Positions 17,433 through 26,973 of a stretch of DNA of 64,000 bases are shown here, one piece after another. The stretch comes from Novosphingobium profundi (GTDB lineage Bacteria > Pseudomonadota > Alphaproteobacteria > Sphingomonadales > Sphingomonadaceae): assembly GCF_020524485.1 (NCBI RefSeq), contig NZ_JAIVLF010000001.1, forward strand, positions 496,001 through 560,000, written 5' to 3'. The position numbers and the translations under genes are program-made. The first letter of the stretch is position 1; each line of letters opens with the position of its first letter. A model generated the notes under the pieces. It worked only from the letters and a program-made list of their open reading frames with translations, was not told where the DNA came from and did no database searches.

Positions 17433-18740
17433 ATGACTGAACCGCTGAAGATCGCACTTGCAGGCCTTGGAACCGTGGGGACGGGCGTTGTCCGTCTGAT
17501 CGAGACGAATGCGCAGCTGATTGCCCGCCGCGCCCGGCGCCCGGTGCAGATTACCGCCGTCAGCGCGCGTGACCGCACCAAGGATCGCGGCGTGGACCTC
17601 TCTGCCTACGCCTGGGTGGACGATCCGGCCGAGCTGGCGACGCGCGATGATGTCGATGTCGTGGTGGAAATGGTCGGCGGCTCGGATGGTCCGGCGCTCG
17701 CCATTGCGCGCACCGCGCTGGCCCATGGCAAGAGCCTCGTTACCGCGAACAAGGCAATGCTCGCCCATCATGGCCTGGAACTTGCCGAAACCGCCGAGAA
17801 GGCGGGCGCCGCGCTCAAGTTCGAGGCGGCGGTTGCGGGCGGTATTCCGGTCGTCAATGGGTTGATCGACGGCGCGGCGGCCAATGCGGTCGAGCGCGTC
17901 TACGGCATCCTCAACGGCACCTGCAATTACATCCTCTCCACCATGGAGGACACAGGCGCCGACTTCGGGGACGTGCTCGCCGATGCGCAGCGCCTGGGCT
18001 ACGCCGAGGCCGATCCGACCTTCGACGTCGAGGGCATCGATGCCGCGCACAAGCTCTCGCTGCTTGCGTCCATCGCGTTTGGTGCGCGTCTCGATTTCGA
18101 TGCGGTCGAGTGCGTGGGCATCAGCCAGGTCAAGGCGGCCGACATCGCGCAGGCCCAGGACCTGGGTTATGTCATCCGCCTGATCGGCATGAGCGAGGTC
18201 GACACCGCAGAAGGTTCCCCGCGCCTGTTCCAGCGCGTGCGGCCCTTCCTCGTCCCGACCGGCCACCCGCTGGCCAATGTCGATGGGCCGACCAACGCGA
18301 TCGTCGCCGAGGGCAACTTCGTCGGCCGCCTCCTGTTCCAGGGGGCGGGCGCAGGCGATGGGCCGACCGCGAGCGCGGTCGTGGCCGACATCATCGATAT
18401 TGCGCGCGGTGAGAAGGGCCCGGCCTTCGCGATGCCCGTGGCCGAACTGGAAGTGATGGAGCCGGCAGCCTCGGGCCACCGCGTCTCGAGCTTCTACATC
18501 CGCTTCACCGTGCCCGACCGTCCGGGCGTTCTGGCCGAGATTACCGCGGCCATGCGCGATGCGGGCGTCTCGATCGAGAGCATGATCCAGAAGGGCGATC
18601 CCGACCAGGACGGCGAGGTCATCCTCGCCATCGTCACCCACCCGGGCCCCGAATCGGGCGTCGTGGAAGCGGTGCGCATCCTCGATGGGTCGGCCAGCCT
18701 GATCGCGCCGCCGCTGGTGATGCAGATCCTGGGCAGCTGA
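17433..18740 (+). CDS. hom: homoserine dehydrogenase
   Basis: Reduces aspartate semialdehyde to homoserine, the branch point toward threonine and methionine. The 435-residue enzyme has the NAD(P) fold GLGTVGTGVV at 11-20, the catalytic segment GILNGTCNYILS, FDVEGIDAAHKLSLLA, and a C-terminal ACT domain (about 350-430, FTVPDRPGVLAEIT) that normally binds threonine for feedback inhibition. Length fits the monofunctional enzyme; there is no aspartokinase fusion. AAAGGGGA lies before the ATG. A terminator follows. Confidence 0.96.
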   Translation: MTEPLKIALAGLGTVGTGVVRLIETNAQLIARRARRPVQITAVSARDRTKDRGVDLSAYAWVDDPAELATRDDVDVVVEMVGGSDGPALAIARTALAHGKSLVTANKAMLAHHGLELAETAEKAGAALKFEAAVAGGIPVVNGLIDGAAANAVERVYGILNGTCNYILSTMEDTGADFGDVLADAQRLGYAEADPTFDVEGIDAAHKLSLLASIAFGARLDFDAVECVGISQVKAADIAQAQDLGYVIRLIGMSEVDTAEGSPRLFQRVRPFLVPTGHPLANVDGPTNAIVAEGNFVGRLLFQGAGAGDGPTASAVVADIIDIARGEKGPAFAMPVAELEVMEPAASGHRVSSFYIRFTVPDRPGVLAEITAAMRDAGVSIESMIQKGDPDQDGEVILAIVTHPGPESGVVEAVRILDGSASLIAPPLVMQILGS

Positions 18741-18782
18741 TCGGCGCCGGGTCTTCGCGGCCCGGCCCCATGCGGGGCTTCG

Positions 18783-18823
18783 AAAAAGGGGGGGCGTGCC
18801 ATGTCCATGGCGCGCCCCCTTTT
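18783..18823. terminator. bidirectional terminator after hom
   Basis: A long GC-rich stem (GGGGGGCGTGCCATG paired with CATGGCGCGCCCCC) is flanked by A-run on the left and T-run on the right. It serves hom and the convergent secreted-protein gene. Confidence 0.85.
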
Positions 18824-18856
18824 GCGTGTCGTGCCAGTTGGGGCGGGACGCCGGCC

Positions 18857-19333
18857 CTAGTTTACCCGCAGGCGCCCTTTGGCGATCTTGTCCGCGTCCG
18901 AGCCCTCGGGCGCTTCGGGGATGGCGGAAAGGTCGATGATGAGCGGCTGCTCGGGCGGGCAGGGGCCAACCACGCACATGCCGCTCGCCGTCGCCTTGCC
19001 CTTGAAGATACCGCCGCCTGCGACGTCGGGCGCACGCAGGCGACCATCGTCAGTTCCGGCAGCGCCGGTGGGATCGTCCTCGGCGGTGGAGGGGATGCGG
19101 AACTCCTCCTCGTCGGGGGCGCACACGATGATCTCGCCCTGGCGGATCGTGCGCAGGCACGCCCGGCGGGAGCGGTCGCGGGTGACCCGTCCGCCATTGC
19201 CCAGCATCTTTTCCGCAATTGCGCGGTCCGCGTCGGAAACCTCGGAATCGGCGGGATTATCCCCTTCCTGGCCGAGCGCCGAGGTCGGGACGAGCGCGGC
19301 AAGCGCCAAAAGCACAGTTCGTCTTCTCGACAA
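18857..19333 (-). CDS. small secreted protein of unknown function
   Basis: A 158-residue product with signal peptide (LLALAALVPTSALGQ) and a mature part with four cysteines: CLRT and CAPDEEE flanking IRQGEIIV, and CVVGPCPPEQP. The middle is acidic and probably disordered. I know of no assigned function; similar short proteins with an IVVCAP-like motif occur in sphingomonads. The start is a TTG at 19333, supported by AGAGGA six to eight bases upstream. It diverges from glpX with about 60 bases between. Confidence 0.6.
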   Translation of the reverse strand: MSRRRTVLLALAALVPTSALGQEGDNPADSEVSDADRAIAEKMLGNGGRVTRDRSRRACLRTIRQGEIIVCAPDEEEFRIPSTAEDDPTGAAGTDDGRLRAPDVAGGGIFKGKATASGMCVVGPCPPEQPLIIDLSAIPEAPEGSDADKIAKGRLRVN

Positions 19334-19393
19334 CTCAGGTTCCTCTGTTTAAGGCAGGCAAACCTTTCCTCCACGGATTAATCCGGAGTGAAC

Positions 19394-20371
19394 ATGTCTG
19401 AACATACCCCTGCCAGTAAAGTCCTCGATCGCGTCCTCGTCCTTGAAATGGTGCGTGTGACCGAAGCCGCGGCAATATCCGCGTCGAAGCTCGTTGGGCG
19501 CGGCGATGAAAAGGCGGCCGATGCGGCGGCCGTCGAAGCCATGCGCAAGGCTTTCGACGAACTCTACATGGACGGCACGGTCGTTATCGGTGAGGGCGAG
19601 CGCGATGAGGCGCCGATGCTCTTCATCGGTGAAAAGGTCGGCGGCGCTCCGGGCAAGGGGCCCAGGATCGACATTGCGCTCGATCCGCTCGAAGGCACCA
19701 CCATCACCGCCAAGGCCGGTCCCAACGCGCTTGCTGTTCTGGCGGCGGCCGAAGAAGGTGGCCTGCTCAACGCGCCTGACGTCTACATGGACAAGATCGC
19801 GGTGGGTCCGGGCTATCCCAAGGACGTGATCAGCCTCGAGAAGAGCGCGACCGAGAACGTCAAGGCGGTTGCTGCGGCCAAGGGCGTGGAGCCGGGCGAC
19901 ATCATCGTGTGCGTGCTCGACCGTCCGCGCCATGCCGACCTCATCGAAGAGCTGCGCGGTCTTGGTTGCGGCGTGGTGCTGATCGGCGATGGCGACGTGG
20001 CCGGGGTCATCGCGACCACCGACGAGAACACCAACATCGACATCTACATGGGTTCGGGCGGCGCGCCCGAGGGTGTGCTGGCAGCGGCGGCCCTGCGCTG
20101 CGTGGGCGGCCAGTTCAACGGACGCCTCCTGTTCCGCAACGATGACGAACGTTCGCGCGCCCGCAAGTGGGGCATCGAGGACCTCAACCGCATCTACAAG
20201 CTGGAAGACCTCGCCAAGGGCGATTGCATCTTCGCGGCGACGGGTGTGACCGATGGCTCGCTGCTCGATGGCGTCAAGCACTTCAAGAACGGCAAGCTGA
20301 CCACCGAGAGCGTGGTCATGCGCGCCAGCTCGGGCACGGTGCGCTGGATCAAGGGCGAACACGCGATCTGA
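19394..20371 (+). CDS. glpX: class II fructose-1,6-bisphosphatase
   Basis: Removes the 1-phosphate of fructose 1,6-bisphosphate in gluconeogenesis. The 325-residue protein has the GlpX metal motif IGEGERDEAPML, the DPLEGTT catalytic loop, and the VGGQFNGRLLFRNDDERSRA substrate segment. The ATG at 19394 is preferred because GGAG lies five bases upstream; a GTG two codons earlier is possible. A strong terminator follows. It sits after hom, an order common in sphingomonads. Confidence 0.94.
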   Translation: MSEHTPASKVLDRVLVLEMVRVTEAAAISASKLVGRGDEKAADAAAVEAMRKAFDELYMDGTVVIGEGERDEAPMLFIGEKVGGAPGKGPRIDIALDPLEGTTITAKAGPNALAVLAAAEEGGLLNAPDVYMDKIAVGPGYPKDVISLEKSATENVKAVAAAKGVEPGDIIVCVLDRPRHADLIEELRGLGCGVVLIGDGDVAGVIATTDENTNIDIYMGSGGAPEGVLAAAALRCVGGQFNGRLLFRNDDERSRARKWGIEDLNRIYKLEDLAKGDCIFAATGVTDGSLLDGVKHFKNGKLTTESVVMRASSGTVRWIKGEHAI

Positions 20372-20394
20372 GCGCAGCGTTCTGACAGCTAACG

Positions 20395-20432
20395 AAAAAG
20401 GCCGGTTCCACGCAGGTGGATCCGGCCTTTTT
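20395..20432 (+). terminator. terminator after glpX
   Basis: AAAAAGGCCGG and CCGGCCTTTTT frame an imperfect stem with loop GCAG, closed by a run of five T. Position right after glpX supports it. Confidence 0.9.
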
Positions 20433-20565
20433 GCGGAAAGGGGAACGCCGCGCGCAGCGGTTTGCGACGCGCAAAAAAGCGGGGTGTCTCTATTGCATTT
20501 GGGTGACGGGTCACTAAGGGCGGGCGCGTTCTGGCCTCACGAGTGGCATTTTTCGGGGATTCGCA

Positions 20566-21501
20566 ATGAAGATCATGTCGGGTAACAGCAACCTTCCGCT
20601 GGCGCGTGCGGTTGCCGCCTATCTGGAGCTGCCGCTGACCGATGCCAGCGTGCGTCGTTTCGCGGACGAGGAAATCTTCGTCGAGATCCACGAGAACGTG
20701 CGCGGCGAAGACGTCTTCGTCGTCCAGCCGACCAGCTACCCGGCCAACGACAACCTGATGGAACTGCTGATCTGCATCGACGCGCTGCGCCGTGCCTCGG
20801 CGCGCCGCATCACCGCGGTGGTTCCCTACTTCGGCTACGCCCGCCAGGACCGTAAGCCCGGCCCGCGCACGCCGATCTCGGCCAAGCTGGTCGCCAACCT
20901 GATGACCGAAGCCGGCGCCGACCGCGTCCTCTCGGTCGATCTGCACGCTGGCCAGATCCAGGGCTTCTTCGACATCCCCACCGACAACCTGTTCGCAGCC
21001 CCCGTGATGGCAGCCGACATCCAGGCCCGCTACGGCGACCAGTCGCTGATGGTGGTCTCGCCGGACGTGGGCGGCGTGGTGCGTGCCCGTGCGCTCGCCA
21101 AGCGTCTCGACAACGCGCCGCTCGCCATCGTCGACAAGCGCCGTGACCGTCCGGGCCAGTCGGAAGTCATGAACATCATCGGCGATGTCCAGGGCCGCGC
21201 CTGCATTCTCATCGACGACATCATCGATTCGGGCGGCACCCTGTGCAACGCGGCGCAGGCGCTGATGGACCAGGGCGCGGCGAGCGTCACGGCCTACATC
21301 ACCCACGGCGTGCTTTCGGGCGCCGCCGTCTCACGCGTGAACAACTCGGCGCTCAAGGAACTGGTCATCACCGACTCGATCCAGGCGACCGAAGCCGCGC
21401 AGGCTTCAGACCGTATCCGTATCCTCACCATCGCCCCGCTGCTGGGCGAGGCGATCCGCCGCATCGCGGACGAGAGCTCGGTCTCGAGCCTGTTCGACTG
21501 A
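20566..21501 (+). CDS. prs: ribose-phosphate pyrophosphokinase
   Basis: Makes PRPP from ribose 5-phosphate and ATP, for nucleotides, histidine and tryptophan. The 311-residue protein matches class I enzymes: [12 protein letters not shown] near the start, [25 protein letters not shown], and the PRPP loop [17 protein letters not shown] at about 210-226. GGGGAT precedes the start. It is monocistronic, between the glpX terminator and a hairpin shared with the convergent AraC gene. Confidence 0.96.
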   Translation: MKIMSGNSNLPLARAVAAYLELPLTDASVRRFADEEIFVEIHENVRGEDVFVVQPTSYPANDNLMELLICIDALRRASARRITAVVPYFGYARQDRKPGPRTPISAKLVANLMTEAGADRVLSVDLHAGQIQGFFDIPTDNLFAAPVMAADIQARYGDQSLMVVSPDVGGVVRARALAKRLDNAPLAIVDKRRDRPGQSEVMNIIGDVQGRACILIDDIIDSGGTLCNAAQALMDQGAASVTAYITHGVLSGAAVSRVNNSALKELVITDSIQATEAAQASDRIRILTIAPLLGEAIRRIADESSVSSLFD

Positions 21502-21511
21502 TCGATCTGGT

Positions 21512-21539
21512 CAGAAGGCCCTCAGGCGGGGGCCTTCTG
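21512..21539. terminator. hairpin at the prs/araC convergent junction
   Basis: A perfect 9-bp stem CAGAAGGCC/GGCCTTCTG with an 11-base loop begins 10 bases after the prs stop and includes the AraC stop codon (21522-21524). It has little T-run, so termination strength is uncertain. Confidence 0.6.
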
Positions 21540-22475
21540 CCAGGGGCGTGCATCGCCCGGCGCGATCCGCTTGAGGTCTTCGAGGCGGCGTGCCTGGCGG
21601 GCCTCGAGCGAGAGCGTCAGCAGCGGCTGCGCCGTCGCGGCGAACTGGCCCGGCGAGACCCCGAAGAGATCCGCAAACTCGTGGATCAGGTGACTTTCAT
21701 CGTAATAGCGCAGCATGATCGCTTCGGCTTCGGAGCGATCGCCCACCCCGCGCAGGTGGCTCGCCATGTCGAGCGCGCGTGCGCGTCGTAGGACCTGCTT
21801 GGGCGGTAGCCCGTAGTCGCGCAGGATCACCCGTTCCAGTCGCCGCCGATCCACCCCGCAGTCGCGCGCGGCCTGCGCCACGGTCATGGATGGCGTGCGG
21901 TAGGCCAGCTGTTCGAACTGGACCGAGATGGGGTCGGGCAGGTTGCCGCCGGTTTCCTCCACCCGTTCGCGAAACAGGTCTTCCAGGGCTCGCGCCCAGT
22001 CCTCGGGCGTCCCCTCGGGCGCGAAGCGGGCAAGAAGTTCATCTTCGGGAAGGCCAAGGTCGCCGGTGCGCACCAGCCGGTCGATGATACCCGGCAGCGG
22101 GACGCCTTTCAGTGCGGTGGAAGCGCCGGGGCGGATGGCAACGCCAATGCTGGTGAAGCTCCCGGTGACGCGGACCGGCATCGGACGGGTCTGCGGGCCA
22201 AACAGGCAGGCGGAGCGCGCCGACTCTTCCCAGCCATTCGCGGTCTTCGCGCCCCAGTGCCCGGCAAGCTGCAAGCGCAGGCACGCGATGTCGTTGAACT
22301 GGCTGCATTGGAGCGTGTAGCCCTCGGGAAGATCGACCTTGCTGATGTAGATCCGGCCGATCCAGGGGGCGAGATCGCGCGAGGGCGCGCGATTGTAGGA
22401 CAGGGGTTGTCCGGCAGGTGTGGTCCCGAACTCGGGAACGATGAGGGGATTGAAGGCGGGAGCCTTTTTCTGCAT
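21522..22475 (-). CDS. AraC family transcriptional regulator
   Basis: A 317-residue regulator. The N-terminal two-thirds is a sensing domain of unknown ligand (AraC-like, strand-rich); the C-terminal part holds two helix-turn-helix motifs: MTVAQAARDCGVDRRRLERVI near 215 and LRYYDESHLIHEFADLFGVSPGQF near 275, the AraC hallmark. The ATG at 22475 is used; TTG codons just before are closer to the AAGGG. It is divergent from the phosphatase gene at 22609, which is a likely but untested target. Confidence 0.83.
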   Translation of the reverse strand: MQKKAPAFNPLIVPEFGTTPAGQPLSYNRAPSRDLAPWIGRIYISKVDLPEGYTLQCSQFNDIACLRLQLAGHWGAKTANGWEESARSACLFGPQTRPMPVRVTGSFTSIGVAIRPGASTALKGVPLPGIIDRLVRTGDLGLPEDELLARFAPEGTPEDWARALEDLFRERVEETGGNLPDPISVQFEQLAYRTPSMTVAQAARDCGVDRRRLERVILRDYGLPPKQVLRRARALDMASHLRGVGDRSEAEAIMLRYYDESHLIHEFADLFGVSPGQFAATAQPLLTLSLEARQARRLEDLKRIAPGDARPWQKAPA

Positions 22476-22608
22476 CAATTCCAACCCTTGTAATCCGCTC
22501 CCTTGCTTTGGGCCTAGTGGGTGATTTGCGAAGCGACAAGCGCCAATCGCGCAGGGGCGGTTGCACCATGGTCTTGACCTTGCAGGAATGCTGGGAGAAC
22601 AGGGCGCC

Positions 22609-23394
22609 ATGACGATCGAACAGGACCTCGCCCTCGCCCTGCGCCTTGCCGATGCGGCCGGCGAGGCTATTCGCCCCTATTTCCGTGCCGCCAATCTCGA
22701 CACCGAGAAGAAGGGCGATGCCTCGCCCGTGACCGTGGCGGACCGCGCGGCCGAAGAAGCCATGCGTGAAATCCTGCGGGCCGAAGCTCCCGAGGACGGC
22801 ATCACCGGTGAGGAATTCGGGACCGAGAAGGGCACTTCGCGGCGCGAATGGGTGCTCGATCCCATCGATGGCACGGTTTCCTTCGTGGTGGGCCGTCCGA
22901 TCTTCGGCACGCTGATTGCGCTGCTCGTCGATGGCTGGCCGGTGCTGGGTGTGATCGACCAGCCGATCCTGGGCGAGCGCTGGGTGGGCGCGAGCGGACG
23001 CGCCACCACCTTCAACGGAAAGCCCATCGAAACGCGCCGCTGCCGCGAACTGTCGGATGCGGTGCTGGCAACGACGGGCCCGCACTACTTCGACAACCAC
23101 CAGGGCGAGCACTTCATGGCGCTCGCGGCCAAGACCGACCACAAGCGCATGGTCATGGGCGGGGATTGCTACAACTACGGCCTGCTCGCCTCGGGCCATA
23201 TCGACCTTGTCTGCGAGGCGGGCCTCAAGCTCTACGACTGGGCTGCGCTGGTGCCCATCGTCGAGGGGGCAGGCGGCATGATGTGCGACTGGAACGGGGA
23301 CCCCCTGCACGCGGCCTCGGAAGGGCACGTGCTGGCGCTCGGCGATCCGGCGCGCATGGAGGACGTGGTCGAGGCGATGGTCTGCAACCATTGA
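22609..23394 (+). CDS. hisN: inositol-monophosphatase family, probable histidinol phosphatase
   Basis: A Mg-dependent, Li-sensitive-type phosphatase of 261 residues. Metal ligands are visible: Glu69 in GEEFGTE, Asp84 and Asp87 in WVLDPIDGT, and the late Asp in LKLYDWAALVPIVEGAGG. The short spacing and GGDCYNYGLLASGHIDLV fit the HisN branch, which removes phosphate from histidinol phosphate. Exact substrate is inferred; inositol phosphate or 3'-phosphoadenosine phosphate remain possible. The ATG at 22609 follows GGGAG and AGGG. It is followed 37 bases later by a cyclotransferase-like gene. Confidence 0.82.
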   Translation: MTIEQDLALALRLADAAGEAIRPYFRAANLDTEKKGDASPVTVADRAAEEAMREILRAEAPEDGITGEEFGTEKGTSRREWVLDPIDGTVSFVVGRPIFGTLIALLVDGWPVLGVIDQPILGERWVGASGRATTFNGKPIETRRCRELSDAVLATTGPHYFDNHQGEHFMALAAKTDHKRMVMGGDCYNYGLLASGHIDLVCEAGLKLYDWAALVPIVEGAGGMMCDWNGDPLHAASEGHVLALGDPARMEDVVEAMVCNH

Positions 23395-23431
23395 GCGGAC
23401 GCTGCCCAGCGGCACGCAAGGGTACGCAGGG

Positions 23432-23881
23432 GTGAACGCGCCGCGCCGCTTCTTTTTCTACGGTACATTGCTGGCGGGTATGGAGACCGCGCTCACGCGC
23501 CGGATCCATGCCCACCTTCGGGCGCTGGGGCCCGCGCAGGTGGGCGGGCGCCTTGTCGCGATCCCCGATCCTGACGGGTGGTATCCCGCGCTTCTGCCCG
23601 GTCCGGGGCGCGTTGCAGGGATGCTCTATGCGGCCCGGCCCTCCTTCTCACTCGCGACCCTAGGAGAACTCGACGCCTACGAGGGCTGTTGTTCGCGGGC
23701 GCTTGGGGGCAGCGAGTACCGGCGCGCGGCGATCGGCGCGCGGTTGGACGATGGTCGGTGCCGGGCTGCGCAAGCCTATCTCTATGCACGTGCGCTGCCG
23801 CGCGGGAGCCGGGCACTGCCTGGCGGGGATTTCGCGCGCTGGCTGGAGGAAACGGGAGCCTCGCCGTTTCGGCAGGCGTGA
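23432..23881 (+). CDS. gamma-glutamylcyclotransferase-like protein
   Basis: A 149-residue member of the GGCT/AIG2-like fold. The family's YGTL substrate loop is at residues 10-13 (FFFYGTLL), and the acidic residue of ELDAYEG near 80 is the expected general base. Such proteins cyclise gamma-glutamyl amines or act in amino-acid repair; the exact substrate is unknown. It starts with GTG and lies between the phosphatase and the CHAT-protein gene, about 50 bases before the latter. Confidence 0.75.
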   Translation: MNAPRRFFFYGTLLAGMETALTRRIHAHLRALGPAQVGGRLVAIPDPDGWYPALLPGPGRVAGMLYAARPSFSLATLGELDAYEGCCSRALGGSEYRRAAIGARLDDGRCRAAQAYLYARALPRGSRALPGGDFARWLEETGASPFRQA

Positions 23882-23932
23882 TGCCACTGCGCACTTGTAT
23901 TCACAGGGTAAGCCTCCATACCGGCGCGCAGG

Positions 23933-26830
23933 ATGAGGATCGGGGGACGAATCGCAGCTGCGGCCTGGGCCGCCTTCGTGGCGTTGCCGGCATGGGCGGC
24001 CTGTAGCGCCCCGGCTGCCGAGCCTGCGCCGCAAACGCCCCTGGAAGAAGCGTTCGCACGCGCCCTGGCGCGCGACAGGTACGCCGATAGCGCAAGGCAG
24101 GCGGACGAATGGCGCGCGCTCCTCGCAAGGGCGGAGCGAACAGGCGGGGTGGGGGCGCGCTGGCAGGTGCGCGGCCAGACCCGCCTGGCTTGGTCGCTGG
24201 ACTATTCCGACCAGGCGGAGGCCGCGCTCGAGGTGGGGGAGCGGACGCTCGCGCGGATCGCGCAGGCGGGCCTGACGGGCACTGCGCTCGAAGCCGAGGC
24301 GCAGACCGTGATGGCAACGATCCTGACCGACACGAAACAGATCGCGCGGGCGGAGGCCAGCGCCCGCCGAGCACTTGCGCTGGCCGAGGCGACGTCGGGG
24401 GGGCAATCGGCCGCAGCGAGCTTTGCACACAATGGCCTTGGTACTGTCGCCTATGCGCAGGGGCGCTACAGCGAGGCGGAGCACGAATACGGGATTGCGG
24501 CCGACCTTGCCGCGCGCTGCCAGGATCCGGCCGATCCGGCGGTGGTGAACCAGATGGCCTCGCATGCGGGCACCCTGTTCATGGTCGGCCAGCTTGAAGG
24601 CGCGCTTTCAGAGGCGAAGCGGGCGGCCAACCATGCCGCCGCGCACTTGCCCGAGGACAGTCCGCTACAGACCCTGGCGCTGGGCAACCTCGGCGCAATC
24701 CTCCTGACCACGGGGCGCTATGCCGAGGCGCAGAAGGCGCTCGCGCGGGTTGTCGAACTGGAAGGGACCTACCAGGCCGAAAGCTGGCACTACCGGGCGA
24801 TCTCGCTTTCGAATTACGCAGGCGTGCTGCGGCGTCTGGGGCGCTTGGAAGAGGCCGAGGCGCTGTGGCTGCAGGCGGCGCGGTTCCACGAAAAGGCCAG
24901 TATCGGGCGGGACCCGGCGAGCCCGTCCTTCCCTTTGCGCAATGCCGCCGATGCCGCGCAGGAGCGCGGAGACCTCGCGGTGGCCCGCGCGCGCCGCGAT
25001 GCCGCCGTGGCTATCGTCGACACGGCCTTACCCGAGGATGATCCCGAACGCGCCCGCACCCACATGGAGCGCGCGCTGACCCGTCTGGCGCAGGGCGATG
25101 CGCACGCGGCCCTGGCCGAGGCCGCACCGGCCATGGCCGTCCTGCGGCGCCGTTTCGAGGCGGACGATGTACGCCGCATGCCCCTCGAGATCGGCGAGGC
25201 GCGCATCCTGGCCGCGCTGGGACGGGAGGAGGAGGCCTGGGCTCTTGCGCAGGGTGTCGCGCAGCGGCTCGAGACCCGGCTTCTCGACGCGACTGCCAGC
25301 CGCGGCGATCTGGTTCGTTTCGCGCCGACCTTTGCGCCAGGCTTTGCCGTCGCGGCGGACCTGGCCTTGCGCACGGGGCGCGAGGAGGCCGCGTTCCGCT
25401 ACCTTCAGCTTGCCAACATGTCCGACATTGTGGTGGTGACGCGCGAAGTGGCTGCGCGCGCCGCGGCGGTGGACGCGCAGACGGCCGAGTTGTTGCGCAG
25501 CTTTCAGGATCGCCTGCATCGACGCCGCGCGCTCGAGCGGGAGAACAGCTTTGCGCTTTCGGCCGGGGAAGGGCCGCGTGCCGCGCGCCTTGCCGCCGAG
25601 ATTGCCGCAAACGACACCGAGATCGCCGCATTGGGAAAGCGGCTTGAACGCGAGGTGCCGAGCTTGCGCACGCTTGGACGTCCCGAGCCGGTCGCCCTTG
25701 CCGATTACCGGGCGGGTCTTGCCCCGGGCGAGGCGCTTGTCGCGCCGCTGCTGCTGGAAGACCACGTCGTGACGATCCTGGTCACGCGCGAGAGGCTTGC
25801 CTGGGGCCAGTCGGCCCAGCCTCGCAGCGCGGTCCGCGGGCAGCTGCGCACCTTGCGCGCATCGCTCGATCCGGCCTCGCCGCGGGCCATCGCGGGGGAG
25901 CCGCCTGTCTTTGCCTACGAGGCCGCACATGGCCTCTACCAGGCGCTTTTTCCGGAAGATCTGGCCGAGGTCCTCGTGGATCATCGCGACCTCGTCTATT
26001 TCGCGGGCGGTGATCTGGCGGGGCTGCCTCCGGCGCTGCTCGTACGCGATGATGCCGGGTTGAATGGAGCCAGAGTCGATCCGGCGCAGGTTGACTGGCT
26101 GGTGCGCGGGCACAGTGTTCGCATCGCACCTTCGCTCCTGACGGATAAGAGGGCTTGGCGGTCCGAGGCAGGAAGGCGGCGTTTTCTGGGCGTGGGGGCG
26201 CCCGTGAGTGGCCCCGTCGGCTCGGCAGGCGTGGACCTCTCGGACCTGGCGCCGTTGCCTGGCGCGGAGCGCGAACTGGAGGCGCTGGCCAGCGTGTTCG
26301 GACAGGACCGTGCCACGCTGCTGGTCGGCGAGGAAGCCCGGGAAGAGGCTCTCGCGGCCCTGCCGCTGGAGGACTTCGATATCCTGGCCTTTGCCGTTCA
26401 CGGATTGGCGGGTGGGACGCGGGTCGGGCTTGAAGAGCCTGCGCTTGTCCTCGCGCCGGGCCGGGGAGAGGGGGCGGCCGCGGACGGCCTGTTGGTGGCC
26501 TCGGAGGTCATGCGGCTGCGTCTCGATGCCGACTGGGTCATCCTCTCGGCCTGCGATACGGCGAGCGGCGGGGCCCCGGGCGCGCCGATCTTTGCAGGGC
26601 TCGCGGCCGCCTTCCTGCACGCAGGGGCGCACTCGCTGCTTGTCTCGCACTGGCCCGTGCGCGATGACGTCGCCGCGCAGCTGGTGGTCCGGGCTGTCGA
26701 GGAGCATGCCAGGGGGCGCGATGCGGCGCGCGCACTCCAGCGCGCGCAGCTTGAACTCATTGCAGGGCGCGGGCCTGATGGCGCGGCGCAGCCCGGGAAT
26801 TGGGCGGCGATGGTTCTGGTCGGCCACTGA
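23933..26830 (+). CDS. secreted TPR and CHAT-domain protein (caspase-like fold)
   Basis: A 965-residue protein. A signal peptide covers about 1-23 (AAWAAFVALPAWA). Helical TPR-type repeats run from about 60 to 480, for example FAHNGLGTVAYAQGRYSEAEHEYG and LGNLGAILLTTGRYAEAQKAL. A CHAT domain fills about 660-965. CHAT is a caspase-related cysteine protease fold; the expected catalytic His823 (FAVHG) and Cys874 (LSACDT) are both present, so it may be active. SHWPVRDD and GNWAAMVLVG are family signatures. Export to the periplasm is inferred from the signal. The target is unknown. Confidence 0.85.
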   Translation: MRIGGRIAAAAWAAFVALPAWAACSAPAAEPAPQTPLEEAFARALARDRYADSARQADEWRALLARAERTGGVGARWQVRGQTRLAWSLDYSDQAEAALEVGERTLARIAQAGLTGTALEAEAQTVMATILTDTKQIARAEASARRALALAEATSGGQSAAASFAHNGLGTVAYAQGRYSEAEHEYGIAADLAARCQDPADPAVVNQMASHAGTLFMVGQLEGALSEAKRAANHAAAHLPEDSPLQTLALGNLGAILLTTGRYAEAQKALARVVELEGTYQAESWHYRAISLSNYAGVLRRLGRLEEAEALWLQAARFHEKASIGRDPASPSFPLRNAADAAQERGDLAVARARRDAAVAIVDTALPEDDPERARTHMERALTRLAQGDAHAALAEAAPAMAVLRRRFEADDVRRMPLEIGEARILAALGREEEAWALAQGVAQRLETRLLDATASRGDLVRFAPTFAPGFAVAADLALRTGREEAAFRYLQLANMSDIVVVTREVAARAAAVDAQTAELLRSFQDRLHRRRALERENSFALSAGEGPRAARLAAEIAANDTEIAALGKRLEREVPSLRTLGRPEPVALADYRAGLAPGEALVAPLLLEDHVVTILVTRERLAWGQSAQPRSAVRGQLRTLRASLDPASPRAIAGEPPVFAYEAAHGLYQALFPEDLAEVLVDHRDLVYFAGGDLAGLPPALLVRDDAGLNGARVDPAQVDWLVRGHSVRIAPSLLTDKRAWRSEAGRRRFLGVGAPVSGPVGSAGVDLSDLAPLPGAERELEALASVFGQDRATLLVGEEAREEALAALPLEDFDILAFAVHGLAGGTRVGLEEPALVLAPGRGEGAAADGLLVASEVMRLRLDADWVILSACDTASGGAPGAPIFAGLAAAFLHAGAHSLLVSHWPVRDDVAAQLVVRAVEEHARGRDAARALQRAQLELIAGRGPDGAAQPGNWAAMVLVGH

Positions 26831-26911
26831 GGGGCTTGCCTTCTGTGCCGCTGGCCGGTAATGGGCCGCCCTTCAATCGACACGGTTGAGTCTTTCACAA
26901 AGAGATTCGCG

Positions 26912-26946
26912 GGTCGGCCTGGCGACAAGGGCTGCCAGGGTCGACC
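26912..26946 (+). promoter_or_regulatory. hairpin in the rpmI-rplT leader
   Basis: GGTCGGCCTGGC (26912-26923) pairs with GCCAGGGTCGACC (26933-26945) around a GACAAGGGC-type loop, 30 bases before the rpmI start. Ribosomal protein L20 represses its own operon through leader RNA structure in other bacteria, so this is a candidate L20 autoregulatory site. It could equally be a stability element. Confidence 0.4.
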
Positions 26947-26973
26947 GAACGTGTCCCTGTAAAGGAGACGAAA

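Noticed and set aside
24005..24016. Lipobox in the CHAT protein
   Set aside because: AWAAC has Trp at -3, where Leu or similar is needed; a normal signal peptidase I site fits better.
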